Of a stretch of 5,624 nt of DNA, positions 1 through 5,624 are shown in pieces (position 1 is the first letter of the stretch; every line of letters begins with the position of its first letter). A model generated the notes under the pieces. It did no database searches, was not told the DNA's origin, and saw nothing but the letters and a program-made list of their open reading frames with translations. Source of the stretch: Rhodospirillaceae bacterium (GTDB taxonomy: Bacteria; Pseudomonadota; Alphaproteobacteria; Rhodospirillales; Magnetovibrionaceae); assembly GCA_029883045.1 (NCBI GenBank), contig JAOUJU010000128.1:1-5624 (forward strand), in the 5' to 3' direction. Position numbers and translations under genes: made by a program.

Positions 1-883
1 TAATATCTATCGGCGGCAGGCCCCATTTGCCAGAATTGATACTAATCTGGGTCCAATCCATTTCACTGAATCCGCCAAGGAAATCAAGTTTAGTTATGCT
101 GCTAAGATAACCGTGACTTACGGAAAAACTTTCAATTGGTTTGGCGCTGCCAATATCATTGTCGTTTGGAACAATCAATGCTGCGACTGAATATACGCTG
201 CCTTTTTTACCAATCATTACCCTGTAAAAACATGCAGGGACAGTAACGTCCATGTCTTGCCTGGTGGGGTGGGTTCCGGTTATTCCAGAAATAATCCACA
301 CCTCATCAAAAATTCCGCTTTTAATTTTTGCCCGAGGAATTTCCTCAACCTTACGCCAGATAAAGCGGTTGAGTTTGGGAAATTGCGGAACAATGACTGA
401 ATACAAAAATGTTGACCTGTAAACATCTTTACTCAGTTTCATGTCTTCGGCTTTTACCAAATGCCCGCGATCAAGCCCGCTATGTCTATAAGTTTTATTT
501 GTCGCCTGAACCGCCATGCTGTTTGCAGTTGATATCTCAAGATCGGGCGTGAACCAGTTATTGTTTCTTTTGAATGTTGATGGTGCTGTAACCATTTCTC
601 GGGTTAGCTTGTAGGCTGCAAAATCAGCTGTATGCGTATCTGTATTAAACGCAACTGCAAATCCGACATCTTGTGCAGTGGTGCTGCTTTTGCATAAATT
701 TATAATATTGTTGTTTTTGCTGGTTTTGTGTTTTGGCGCTATGCCATTAACAAATGTATAGGCGCACTTTTCAAAACCTGCGCCGTGGGAAGCGTTCGTT
801 GGCCCAATGGCGAAAGCAATAACAATGACTAGCAAAAAAATGATTGGATGAAAAAAAAGGGGGAGGTCTCGCATTAATTTCAT
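1..883 (-). CDS. Exported DNA/RNA non-specific endonuclease (NUC1/EndA family), partial, C-terminus off the left edge
   Basis: My reading of the minus strand from ATG at 883 gives 294 codons with no stop, leaving at the window edge. Residues 1-31 look like a signal peptide: basic start, hydrophobic stretch at about 14-27 (IIFLLVIVIAFAIG), likely cut after TNA (31). The mature start has the family's Cys pair (C40, C64) around a VNGIAP segment, then a 'YKL' strand. The catalytic motif DRGH is at 138-141 with H141 as general base. PKLNRFIW supplies N172, the metal-ligand Asn, followed by E180 and R184. Against Serratia nuclease these correspond to H89, N119, E127 and R131; Q167 matches Q114. The residue matching N110 is V163 instead of Asn. 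The reading already passes the usual end of the fold, so little seems missing. Expected role is Mg-dependent cleavage of DNA and RNA in the periplasm or outside the cell. No strong Shine-Dalgarno precedes 883; ATG at 874 is an alternative. It is transcribed divergently from rsmI. Confidence 0.88.
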   Translation of the reverse strand, partial: MKLMRDLPLFFHPIIFLLVIVIAFAIGPTNASHGAGFEKCAYTFVNGIAPKHKTSKNNNIINLCKSSTTAQDVGFAVAFNTDTHTADFAAYKLTREMVTAPSTFKRNNNWFTPDLEISTANSMAVQATNKTYRHSGLDRGHLVKAEDMKLSKDVYRSTFLYSVIVPQFPKLNRFIWRKVEEIPRAKIKSGIFDEVWIISGITGTHPTRQDMDVTVPACFYRVMIGKKGSVYSVAALIVPNDNDIGSAKPIESFSVSHGYLSSITKLDFLGGFSEMDWTQISINSGKWGLPPIDI

Positions 884-908
884 TTGGGTGGCCTGCGGGG
901 TATGTTCA

Positions 909-920
909 ACATCTAGATGT
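909..920. repeat. Perfect 12-bp palindrome in the nuclease leader
   Basis: ACATCTAGATGT reads identically on both strands; the symmetry stops at position 908/921. It lies 25 bases upstream of the nuclease ATG, between the proposed minus-strand promoter and the start codon. It could be a small operator or chance. Its position downstream of the proposed promoter would suit a repressor site for the nuclease. No regulator can be named. Confidence 0.4.
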
Positions 921-938
921 ATTTATAATGAAATACCC

Positions 939-967
939 TTAATAAGAGTATAATTAAATCATACTAT
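939..967 (+). promoter_or_regulatory. rsmI: Candidate sigma70-type promoter for rsmI and the methyltransferase operon
   Basis: A -35-like TTAATA (939-944) is followed by a 17-base spacer and a -10-like TACTAT (962-967). Each hexamer matches four of six consensus bases. Transcription would start near 974 and leave a leader of about 60 bases before the GTG at 1036. A perfect TATAAT at 949-954 is an alternative -10, but no -35 stands at the right distance. The region is strongly AT-rich, so chance matches are likely and the call is tentative. Confidence 0.35.
947..965. repeat. 19-bp operator-like dyad between the divergent promoters
   Basis: The arms AGTATAATT (947-955) and AATCATACT (957-965) are inverted around A956 and pair at 8 of 9 positions. 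The left arm holds the minus-strand -10 hexamer. The right arm overlaps the plus-strand -10 hexamer. A dimeric regulator bound here would block both promoters. This size and symmetry suit a helix-turn-helix dimer site, but no regulator gene lies in the window. In such an AT-rich region chance remains possible. Confidence 0.4.
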
Positions 968-975
968 ATTATGAA
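947..975 (-). promoter_or_regulatory. Candidate sigma70-type promoter for the exported nuclease
   Basis: On the minus strand, TTCATA (975-970, four of six matches) is followed by a 17-base spacer and TATACT (952-947, five of six matches). Transcription would start near 940, giving a leader of nearly 60 bases that contains the 12-bp palindrome at 909-920. The element overlaps the candidate plus-strand promoter, so the two would compete for polymerase. This is inferred from consensus matching only. Confidence 0.35.
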
Positions 976-1022
976 ATAGTTTTTCCCCCTTAGTTTGAAT
1001 GATGGCCCTGTTTCACCTTGAT

Positions 1023-1029
1023 GGAGGTG
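1023..1029 (+). promoter_or_regulatory. rsmI: Strong ribosome binding site selecting the GTG start of rsmI
   Basis: GGAGGTG is a seven-base match to the anti-Shine-Dalgarno complement and ends six bases before GTG 1036. This supports the GTG start over the in-frame ATG at 1081, which has only a weak GGAAA element upstream. Confidence 0.75.
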
Positions 1030-1035
1030 CTATAA

Positions 1036-1938
1036 GTGACGCTAAGCACCCATAAAATACCTTATTTGGAAAGCCAAACCATGAAGCGAAGCAAATCGGT
1101 AAAAGGAAAAAAAGGCCAGAGCGCAAAATCCGATGCTGAGCCTAAGGTGCCTGAGCGGGCATCATCGGTTAATGATGTTGACGCTCAACCAGAAGATACC
1201 CAGAGCCTGAAGCCGGGTCTTTACGTTATTGCAACCCCCATCGGCAATATGGAAGATATTACCTATCGGGCAGTAAGATATTTAAAATCAGTGGATGCGC
1301 TGGCAACCGAGGACACACGGGTTACGGCTAAACTGCTGGCACGTTTTGATATTGCAAAACCTAGCCCAACTTTTTCATGTTTTGAGCACAACGAGGCGCG
1401 CGCGTTATCGCATATTCGTTCATTAGTAGAAGGCGGCAAGGCGGTTGGTCTGGTATCAGATGCGGGACTGCCGGGGATAAGTGATCCTGGTTTTAAAATA
1501 ATAAGCACCATGCTTGACGAAGGAATCTATGTTGAGGTAATCCCCGGCGCGAATGCCGCCACCTTAGGGTTGGTGGCATCGGGATTGGGCATGGCCAGTT
1601 TTACTTTTTTAGGGTTCCCATCGCGCAAAAGCGGAAAACGCAAAAGCGCGTTAGAGGCCGAAAAAGAAAATTCCCACACAATAGTTTTATATGAAAGTCC
1701 GCATCGTATTGGTGCGCTATTACAAGATGCTTTGGATACATTGGGTGATCGTAGGGCTGTGGTGGCGCTGGAATTAACAAAAAAGTTTGAGCGTTTTCGT
1801 CGTGGAACATTGTCAGAATTGGCGCAGGCCTTTGCCGAAGAAAAACCCAAAGGTGAAATTACCGTAATAATCGAAGGCATGGTACGCGCACCCAGAGTTA
1901 AAGAAAACAAATACCAAAAAGAAAGCATAAACGACTAA
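1036..1938 (+). CDS. rsmI: 16S rRNA (cytidine(1402)-2'-O)-methyltransferase RsmI
   Basis: This 300-residue protein matches the RsmI/YraL family of tetrapyrrole-methylase-fold enzymes, which use S-adenosylmethionine to methylate the ribose 2'-OH of C1402 in helix 44 of 16S rRNA. Family motifs in order: GLYVIATPIGNMEDIT (61-76), ATEDTRVT (90-97), FEHNE (116-120), LVSDAGLPGISDPGF (139-153), PGANAA (170-175), GFPSRKSGKR (193-202), LYESPHRI (218-225) and ELTKKFE (about 247). The core is complete and the reading frame intact. Oddities: a Lys/Ser-rich, probably disordered tail of about 58 residues precedes the core; L145 sits where SDAGTP is usual; A172 replaces the Pro of PGPSA. The protein ends about 20 residues after the last core strand (VIIEG), so it lacks the small C-terminal helical domain of the E. 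coli enzyme. The GTG start is chosen because of the strong ribosome binding site at 1023-1029; ATG 1081 would remove only disordered tail. The stop overlaps the next gene's ATG. Confidence 0.93.
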   Translation: MTLSTHKIPYLESQTMKRSKSVKGKKGQSAKSDAEPKVPERASSVNDVDAQPEDTQSLKPGLYVIATPIGNMEDITYRAVRYLKSVDALATEDTRVTAKLLARFDIAKPSPTFSCFEHNEARALSHIRSLVEGGKAVGLVSDAGLPGISDPGFKIISTMLDEGIYVEVIPGANAATLGLVASGLGMASFTFLGFPSRKSGKRKSALEAEKENSHTIVLYESPHRIGALLQDALDTLGDRRAVVALELTKKFERFRRGTLSELAQAFAEEKPKGEITVIIEGMVRAPRVKENKYQKESIND

Positions 1939-2906
1939 TGGCAAGACAGACCTCGGGCAGCGGCAGTAATGAGCAAAAGAAAAAAATTTTTCTTGGGCGT
2001 ATTTCTAAAATATTTTCACTATCAACCGCACGGGCAGAAAAGATTGTTTCAATAAAATTAAAAAGCTCAGTTCGGATAAACCGTCTTTCGCCCATGCCAG
2101 CAGAAGAAATCATTTCTACAATGCAATCCATTGGTTGCGAGCTGGATCCTATTTCATGGTGTGCGGATGCATATTTTTTAAAAAATGGAAAGGGTGCGCT
2201 GGTTGCAAGCAAGCTTTTTAGCGAAGGCCATGTTTATATTCAAAATGCTTCTAGCTTAATACCGGCTTTAGTTATGGAACCACAGTCGGGTGAAAAAATA
2301 TTGGATGTTTGTGCTGCACCGGGGGGTAAAACCGCGCACATGGCAGCAATCGCCAAGGGAAATGGGTGTCATGTTGATATTTGGGCCAATGATGCGCTTA
2401 GGGTAAAAAAACTAGAAGATGTTTTGACTACCTTTCATGTGCCCAATGTGCATTTAAGCGCCCATCAAGGGCAATTCATAGACCGTGAAATAGATATAAA
2501 GTTTGACCGTATATTGCTTGATGCGCAGTGTTCCGGGGAAGGCATGTATAACCTATCGCGCTCAGATGCGCTAAAACATTGGAGCGTTGAACGCATTCAA
2601 AAAATGGCATACCTGCAACAAAAAATGTTAAGTGCTGCATGGAAGGTATTAAAGCCGGGCGGGGTGTTGGTTTATTCAACATGCACTTTTGGCCCCGAAG
2701 AAAACGAAGGGCCGATTAGCCGCCACCTTAAACACAACGCCGATGCCGCTATCGTAAAAATTGATCTGGATATAAGCGGGCGTATGCCCGGACTTAAATC
2801 ATGGGATGGTGTTAAGTTTAATTCCGACATGGAACATGCAATTCGCATAATGCCATCCGAATACATGGAAGGTTTTTTTGTTTGCCGTCTACGCAAAAAT
2901 TTTTAA
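1938..2906 (+). CDS. NOP2/Sun-family RNA (cytosine-5) methyltransferase, RsmB/RsmF-like
   Basis: This 322-residue protein has the NOP2/Sun catalytic core, which transfers a methyl group from S-adenosylmethionine to C5 of cytosine in rRNA or tRNA. Visible features: family N-terminal strand VRINRLS (45-51), VYIQNASSLIPAL (99-111), cofactor loop ILDVCAAPGGKT (121-132), acidic cofactor residue in WANDAL (D152), motif IV DAQCSGEG (195-202), motif VI YSTCT (246-250) and the C-terminal RIMPSEYMEGFFVCRLRK (303-320). C249 is the expected attacking nucleophile and C198 the product-release cysteine. Motif IV is usually DAPCSGEG; here Q197 replaces the Pro. There is no N-terminal NusB domain as in RsmB and no C-terminal PUA-like domain as in RsmF, so the target (C967, C1407 or another) cannot be assigned. 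Its ATG shares one base with the rsmI stop (TAATG), which implies translational coupling. Its TAA overlaps the convergent prenyltransferase stop. Confidence 0.9.
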   Translation: MARQTSGSGSNEQKKKIFLGRISKIFSLSTARAEKIVSIKLKSSVRINRLSPMPAEEIISTMQSIGCELDPISWCADAYFLKNGKGALVASKLFSEGHVYIQNASSLIPALVMEPQSGEKILDVCAAPGGKTAHMAAIAKGNGCHVDIWANDALRVKKLEDVLTTFHVPNVHLSAHQGQFIDREIDIKFDRILLDAQCSGEGMYNLSRSDALKHWSVERIQKMAYLQQKMLSAAWKVLKPGGVLVYSTCTFGPEENEGPISRHLKHNADAAIVKIDLDISGRMPGLKSWDGVKFNSDMEHAIRIMPSEYMEGFFVCRLRKNF

Positions 2907-2914
2907 ATTATTGC
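2893..2914. repeat. AT-rich inverted repeat centred on the convergent stop codons
   Basis: GCAAAAATTT (2893-2902) and AAATTATTGC (2905-2914) are inverted and match at 9 of 10 positions around a two-base centre. The centre coincides with the overlapping stops at 2903-2906. The stem is AT-rich apart from two GC pairs at its base and has no clean U-tract, so it would be a weak bidirectional terminator at best. No better terminator is visible between the two operons. Confidence 0.35.
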
Positions 2915-3865
2915 AAATAACGCCAACCAGATAGAACCAATTGCCTGTATCGCCAGAGTGGACTTTATGGCGGTGGTCATTTTTTCAACCGCTATTGGTT
3001 TGCCATCATCAGCAGAAGAATAAATCAACCTTGCCGCGTTGAATGATACCGGCAACAAAAACAATAAAACCGCCAATGCATACGGTTTCATAATTTCGTC
3101 ATAGACAAGATACCCAACAAGCGCCATCGCCAGAAAATGCAGGGTAAAATACAGCAGAGCGGTATTTTTTTGCCCCAACCTGACCGCTAACGTTCGTTTT
3201 TGTGCTTTTGCATCGGCATTTATATCCGGAACTTCGTTGACAATAAGTACCAATGCCACCCACAGGCCAATAATAATGGAAATTACAATTGCGCCTGTTT
3301 CAATTTTAGAACCCTGTAACCACGCGGCCCCCAAAACCGGTATTGGGCCAAAGCCAAACCCAACCGCCATTTCTCCCAAACCCCGGGCGGAAAGGGCTAA
3401 CGGTGGGGCGGAATATGCCACCCCTAAAAACACCCCTGATGCACCTAGTGCAATTATAACCCAACCTTTTAACGCCGTTAGCCACAGGCCGAAAAACAAC
3501 GCCATTACTAATAATGCCCATCCAAGGCGCGCCATTTCGGTGGTACTCATTATTTTGTTCTGGATAAAACGTGAGCCACCAGTAAAGGGAAAAATCCTAT
3601 CGGTGTTATTGCTATCGGTACCGTTTTTTTCATCGTAAACATCGTTGAACACATTTATCGCACCGTGGGCCAGTGCGGTTGCCAGAATCGCCAGAACGAA
3701 TGCCAATAAATCGAATGAACCAGACTGGCTATAACCCCATGCGGTTCCGGCTAATACCGGAAATATAGATGCGGTTAAAAATGGTGGGCGGGTTGCAAGG
3801 GCAATACGTTTAAGCGCTGGTGCTGCACCAGATTGGCGAAGAGCTGCTGCGTTTGGTTCGCCCAT
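2903..3865 (-). CDS. UbiA-superfamily membrane prenyltransferase, MenA-like
   Basis: This 320-residue, strongly hydrophobic protein has several membrane helices and the two aspartate motifs of the UbiA superfamily. These enzymes attach a polyprenyl chain to an aromatic or other acceptor in the membrane. The first motif is NVFNDVYDEKNGTD (71-84), followed by FTGGSRFI (94-101). The second is NEVPDINADAKAQKRTLAVRLG (210-231 as a block; D214 and D218 are the metal ligands). YSAPPLALSARGLGE (151-165) and the NEVPD...KRTL pattern resemble 1,4-dihydroxy-2-naphthoate prenyltransferase (MenA) more than UbiA or heme O synthase, so a menaquinone-type role is the first guess. No other quinone gene is in the window, so the acceptor is unproven. 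The start is ATG 3865, 12 bases after the proS stop; TTG 3868 would add one residue. No strong ribosome binding site is seen, which fits translation coupled to proS. The stop overlaps that of the convergent methyltransferase by 4 bases. Confidence 0.85.
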   Translation of the reverse strand: MGEPNAAALRQSGAAPALKRIALATRPPFLTASIFPVLAGTAWGYSQSGSFDLLAFVLAILATALAHGAINVFNDVYDEKNGTDSNNTDRIFPFTGGSRFIQNKIMSTTEMARLGWALLVMALFFGLWLTALKGWVIIALGASGVFLGVAYSAPPLALSARGLGEMAVGFGFGPIPVLGAAWLQGSKIETGAIVISIIIGLWVALVLIVNEVPDINADAKAQKRTLAVRLGQKNTALLYFTLHFLAMALVGYLVYDEIMKPYALAVLLFLLPVSFNAARLIYSSADDGKPIAVEKMTTAIKSTLAIQAIGSIWLALFAII

Positions 3866-3877
3866 CAACTATGCCCA

Positions 3878-5386
3878 TCAATATGATTTTGCAAAAATTG
3901 CTTCTAACTTTGCTGGTTTTCCGGTGATAACGCATTTACCTTCGATGTTGTCTTGGTCATAAGGAAGGCAACGAACGGATACCGAAAGATCTTTCAGCAT
4001 TTCTTCGCTGTCGGTATCGCCGCACCATTTAGCCCGGACAAATCCTAGCTTGGACGAATCTTCGGTATCGAAGAATTTTTTGAATTCGGCAAAATCGGTT
4101 ATTGCAGTTTCTATGCGCCCATCGCGCAAACTTAGGGCATCGGCGTATAATTGTTTTTGTATTGCTTCAAGGTGTTCAGGCGCAGCGCCTACAAACACAT
4201 CAATGTCTTCGGCTGCTTTGGCATATATATCGGTTCTGCGCGTTAGCATAACGGATGAATTATCAAGATCCTTTGGCCCTAATTCGACAATCAGGGGTAC
4301 ACCTTTTTTAATCCAGCCCCAGCGTTTTTCCCCGGCGTTTATGTCACGTATGTCAACGTGGGCGCGTAAATTTTCGCCGAATGCGGATTGCGCATTAAGT
4401 TTTTTGGCAAGCTCGTGTGCAGCTGGCATTACCCGGGCAGCCGCTTGTTCATCTCTGGCAATTGGCAATATAACAATTTGATGTGGGGCCACGGTTGGTG
4501 GCACGCGTAACCCATCATCATCGCCGTGGGTCATTATTAACGCCCCAATCATACGGGTAGATACCCCCCACGAAGTGGTAAAGGCAAATTCTTCTGAACC
4601 GTCATTGGTTTGGAATTTTATATTTGCGGCCTTGGAAAAGTTTTGTCCGAGAAAATGTGATGTACCAGCCTGCAGTGCCTTTCCATCTTGCATGAATGCT
4701 TCGATGGTGTGGGTTTCAACCGCACCGGGGAAGCGTTCCGATTCAGATTTTTCACCCGGTATTACCGGTATGGCCAACCATTCTTCGGCTAGCTCTTTGT
4801 AAACACCCAACATGGTTTCGGTTTCCTCGCGGGCCTCTGCTTCGGTGGCGTGCGCGGTATGACCTTCTTGCCACAAAAATTCAGAAGTTCGCAAAAACAT
4901 TCGCGGGCGCATTTCCCAGCGCACCACGTTGGCCCACTGGTTAATCTTTACTGGAAGGTCGCGGTAAGAACGTATCCACTTGGCAAAACTTTCACCGATC
5001 ATAGCTTCGGATGTTGGGCGGATAACCAATGGGCTTTCAAGTTTGCCATCGGGCACAAGTTTGCCGTCTTTTTCGATCAAGCGATGGTGAGTAACCACAG
5101 CCATTTCCTTGGCGAACCCCTCAACGTGCGCTGCTTCTTTTTCTATCAGTTCAAGCGGAATAAAAATTGGAAAATAGCAGTTTTCGTGTCCGGTTTCACG
5201 AATGCGTTGGTCTAGTCTGCGTTGCAAGCGTTCCCATATACCATAACCCCATGGTTTTATAACCATGCACCCACGCACCCCGGAATTTTCTGCCATATCG
5301 GCTTCTTTTATTACTTCTTGGTACCAGGCTGGAAAATCATCAGCGCGGGTAATTTTAATGGCAGTTTTTTTTGCGTTTTTGTTCAT
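3878..5386 (-). CDS. proS: Proline--tRNA ligase, archaeal/eukaryotic-like (type 3)
   Basis: This 502-residue class II aminoacyl-tRNA synthetase charges tRNA-Pro with proline in the cytosol. It opens with the family start DFPAWYQEVIKEADMAE (17-33). Motif 1 lies around VRGCMVIKPWGYGIWE (37-52). The proline-site loop is VIRPTSEAM (121-129). Motif 2 is RWEMRPRMFLRTSEFLWQEG (156-175). The segment TSWGVSTRMIGALIMTHGD (271-289) holds motif 3 with R278. An anticodon-binding domain follows from about 300 (PHQIVILPIA), then the extra C-terminal domain typical of the archaeal/eukaryotic type, ending in the conserved Tyr (AKSY). About 90 residues separate motifs 2 and 3, so the inserted editing domain of the E. 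coli type is absent. In the C-terminal zinc-type cluster, C455, C473 and C485 are present, but the fourth ligand position is T488. An AGGA element lies 14 bases before the ATG, which is a long spacing. The prenyltransferase gene follows 12 bases downstream and is likely co-transcribed. Confidence 0.96.
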   Translation of the reverse strand: MNKNAKKTAIKITRADDFPAWYQEVIKEADMAENSGVRGCMVIKPWGYGIWERLQRRLDQRIRETGHENCYFPIFIPLELIEKEAAHVEGFAKEMAVVTHHRLIEKDGKLVPDGKLESPLVIRPTSEAMIGESFAKWIRSYRDLPVKINQWANVVRWEMRPRMFLRTSEFLWQEGHTAHATEAEAREETETMLGVYKELAEEWLAIPVIPGEKSESERFPGAVETHTIEAFMQDGKALQAGTSHFLGQNFSKAANIKFQTNDGSEEFAFTTSWGVSTRMIGALIMTHGDDDGLRVPPTVAPHQIVILPIARDEQAAARVMPAAHELAKKLNAQSAFGENLRAHVDIRDINAGEKRWGWIKKGVPLIVELGPKDLDNSSVMLTRRTDIYAKAAEDIDVFVGAAPEHLEAIQKQLYADALSLRDGRIETAITDFAEFKKFFDTEDSSKLGFVRAKWCGDTDSEEMLKDLSVSVRCLPYDQDNIEGKCVITGKPAKLEAIFAKSY

Positions 5387-5624
5387 GGTGCTTGACGGCT
5401 TCCTTAAGGGTTGCCCCTTATCAATCAGGTTTAATCGGGTGTCCGGGTCACAAGAGCCACAATATCCATGGGGGCCTATGCTCCTAGACTACTCAAGGTA
5501 TCGGGTAAAGCTGGCACGAAATCAAGGGGGAAGGTGTATTTTTGGGCTCATTTTAGCGTCCATATCACCAGCCTAAGGGTTGGCTGGCAAAAAATGGATT
5601 GCCTAAGGTACAAGGGGGTGAAAA
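5387..5624. other. Region upstream of proS; no gene recognised
   Basis: These 238 bases have no convincing coding sequence. They should carry the proS promoter and leader, but no good promoter pair stood out on the minus strand. Two local hairpins are visible: 5405-5420, and 5568-5587 (CCAGCC/GGCTGG with an eight-base loop and no U-tract on either side). The element CCTAAGG recurs at 5572-5578 and 5602-5608, and TAAGGGTTGCC (5405-5415) resembles TAAGGGTTGGC (5574-5584). I searched for long-range pairing typical of 6S RNA and for tmRNA, SRP RNA, RNase P RNA and T-box signatures and found none. Confidence 0.5.
5405..5420 (-). promoter_or_regulatory. proS: Small hairpin with GNRA tetraloop just upstream of the proS ribosome binding site
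   Basis: In the proS mRNA sense, UAAGGG and CCCUUA form a six-base-pair stem closed by GCAA, a stable GNRA-type loop. The AGGA that may serve as Shine-Dalgarno follows directly (5404-5401), 14 bases before the start codon. The hairpin may shape ribosome loading on proS. No U-tract follows, so it is not an intrinsic terminator. Confidence 0.4.

Noticed and set aside
1002..1055. Short plus-strand frame of 17 codons from ATG 1002 overlapping the rsmI start
   Set aside because: It contains the rsmI ribosome binding site, has no clear ribosome site of its own and resembles nothing known.
3237..3638. Long plus-strand frame opposite the prenyltransferase
   Set aside because: It is antisense to a clearly conserved protein and has low-complexity composition with no family features.
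5431..5469. Twelve-codon frame in the proS leader (minus strand, MDIVALVTRTPD) as a possible attenuation peptide
   Set aside because: It has only one proline codon, no terminator/antiterminator pair follows, and its GGAG is 11 bases from the ATG.
5265..5576. Plus-strand 103-codon frame over the proS start and upstream region
   Set aside because: Its first part is a shadow of proS, and the remainder has no recognisable motif or ribosome binding site.
5568..5587. Hairpin CCAGCC/GGCTGG as an intrinsic terminator
   Set aside because: No T-run follows the stem on either strand; A residues follow on the plus strand.
5548..5624. Open minus-strand frame of 24 codons at the right edge, possibly the tail of another gene
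   Set aside because: Another frame is also open for about 19 codons, and neither tail is recognisable; it is too short to call.
5594..5624. Plus-strand ATG running off the right edge
   Set aside because: Only ten codons are visible and no ribosome binding site precedes them.
5387..5624. 6S RNA, tmRNA, SRP RNA or T-box leader upstream of proS
   Set aside because: No long closing stem, no tag-peptide or tRNA-like end, no SRP tetraloop core and no T-box sequence could be found.

Overview
The window is 5.6 kb of bacterial chromosome with moderate GC. It is densely coded and carries mostly housekeeping-type genes. It holds four long genes plus one cut by the left edge. Nothing shows a phage, an insertion sequence, a CRISPR array, a tRNA or an rRNA. 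The organism is probably Gram-negative, judging by an exported NUC1-type nuclease and a quinone-type prenyltransferase. I cannot name a phylum. The proline--tRNA ligase is the archaeal/eukaryotic-like form, which is found in only some bacterial lineages.

Layout, left to right. (1) Positions 1-883, minus strand: an exported DNA/RNA non-specific endonuclease of the beta-beta-alpha-metal fold, running off the left edge. (2) Positions 884-1035: an AT-rich divergent promoter region with a 19-bp dyad between two overlapping candidate promoters, and a perfect 12-bp palindrome in the nuclease leader. (3) Positions 1036-2906, plus strand: rsmI (16S rRNA 2'-O-ribose methyltransferase), whose TAA overlaps the ATG of a NOP2/Sun-family RNA m5C methyltransferase, giving a two-gene rRNA modification operon. 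(4) Positions 2903-5386, minus strand: proS (proline--tRNA ligase) followed after 12 bases by a UbiA/MenA-like membrane prenyltransferase. The two operons converge with stop codons overlapping by 4 bases, centred in an AT-rich inverted repeat. (5) Positions 5387-5624: the region upstream of proS, with small hairpins but no recognisable gene.

How they fit together: the two methyltransferases probably both act on 16S rRNA near the decoding centre, and proS supplies prolyl-tRNA, so the centre of the window is translation machinery. The prenyltransferase is likely a quinone or prenyl-lipid enzyme that shares the proS transcript. The nuclease is a separate exported function.

I see no convincing undescribed multi-gene system. 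The points most worth a second look are the operator-like dyad in the divergent promoter, an active-site replacement in the nuclease, unusual motif residues in both RNA methyltransferases, the archaeal-like ProRS with an incomplete zinc-ligand set, and the dyad on the convergent stop codons.
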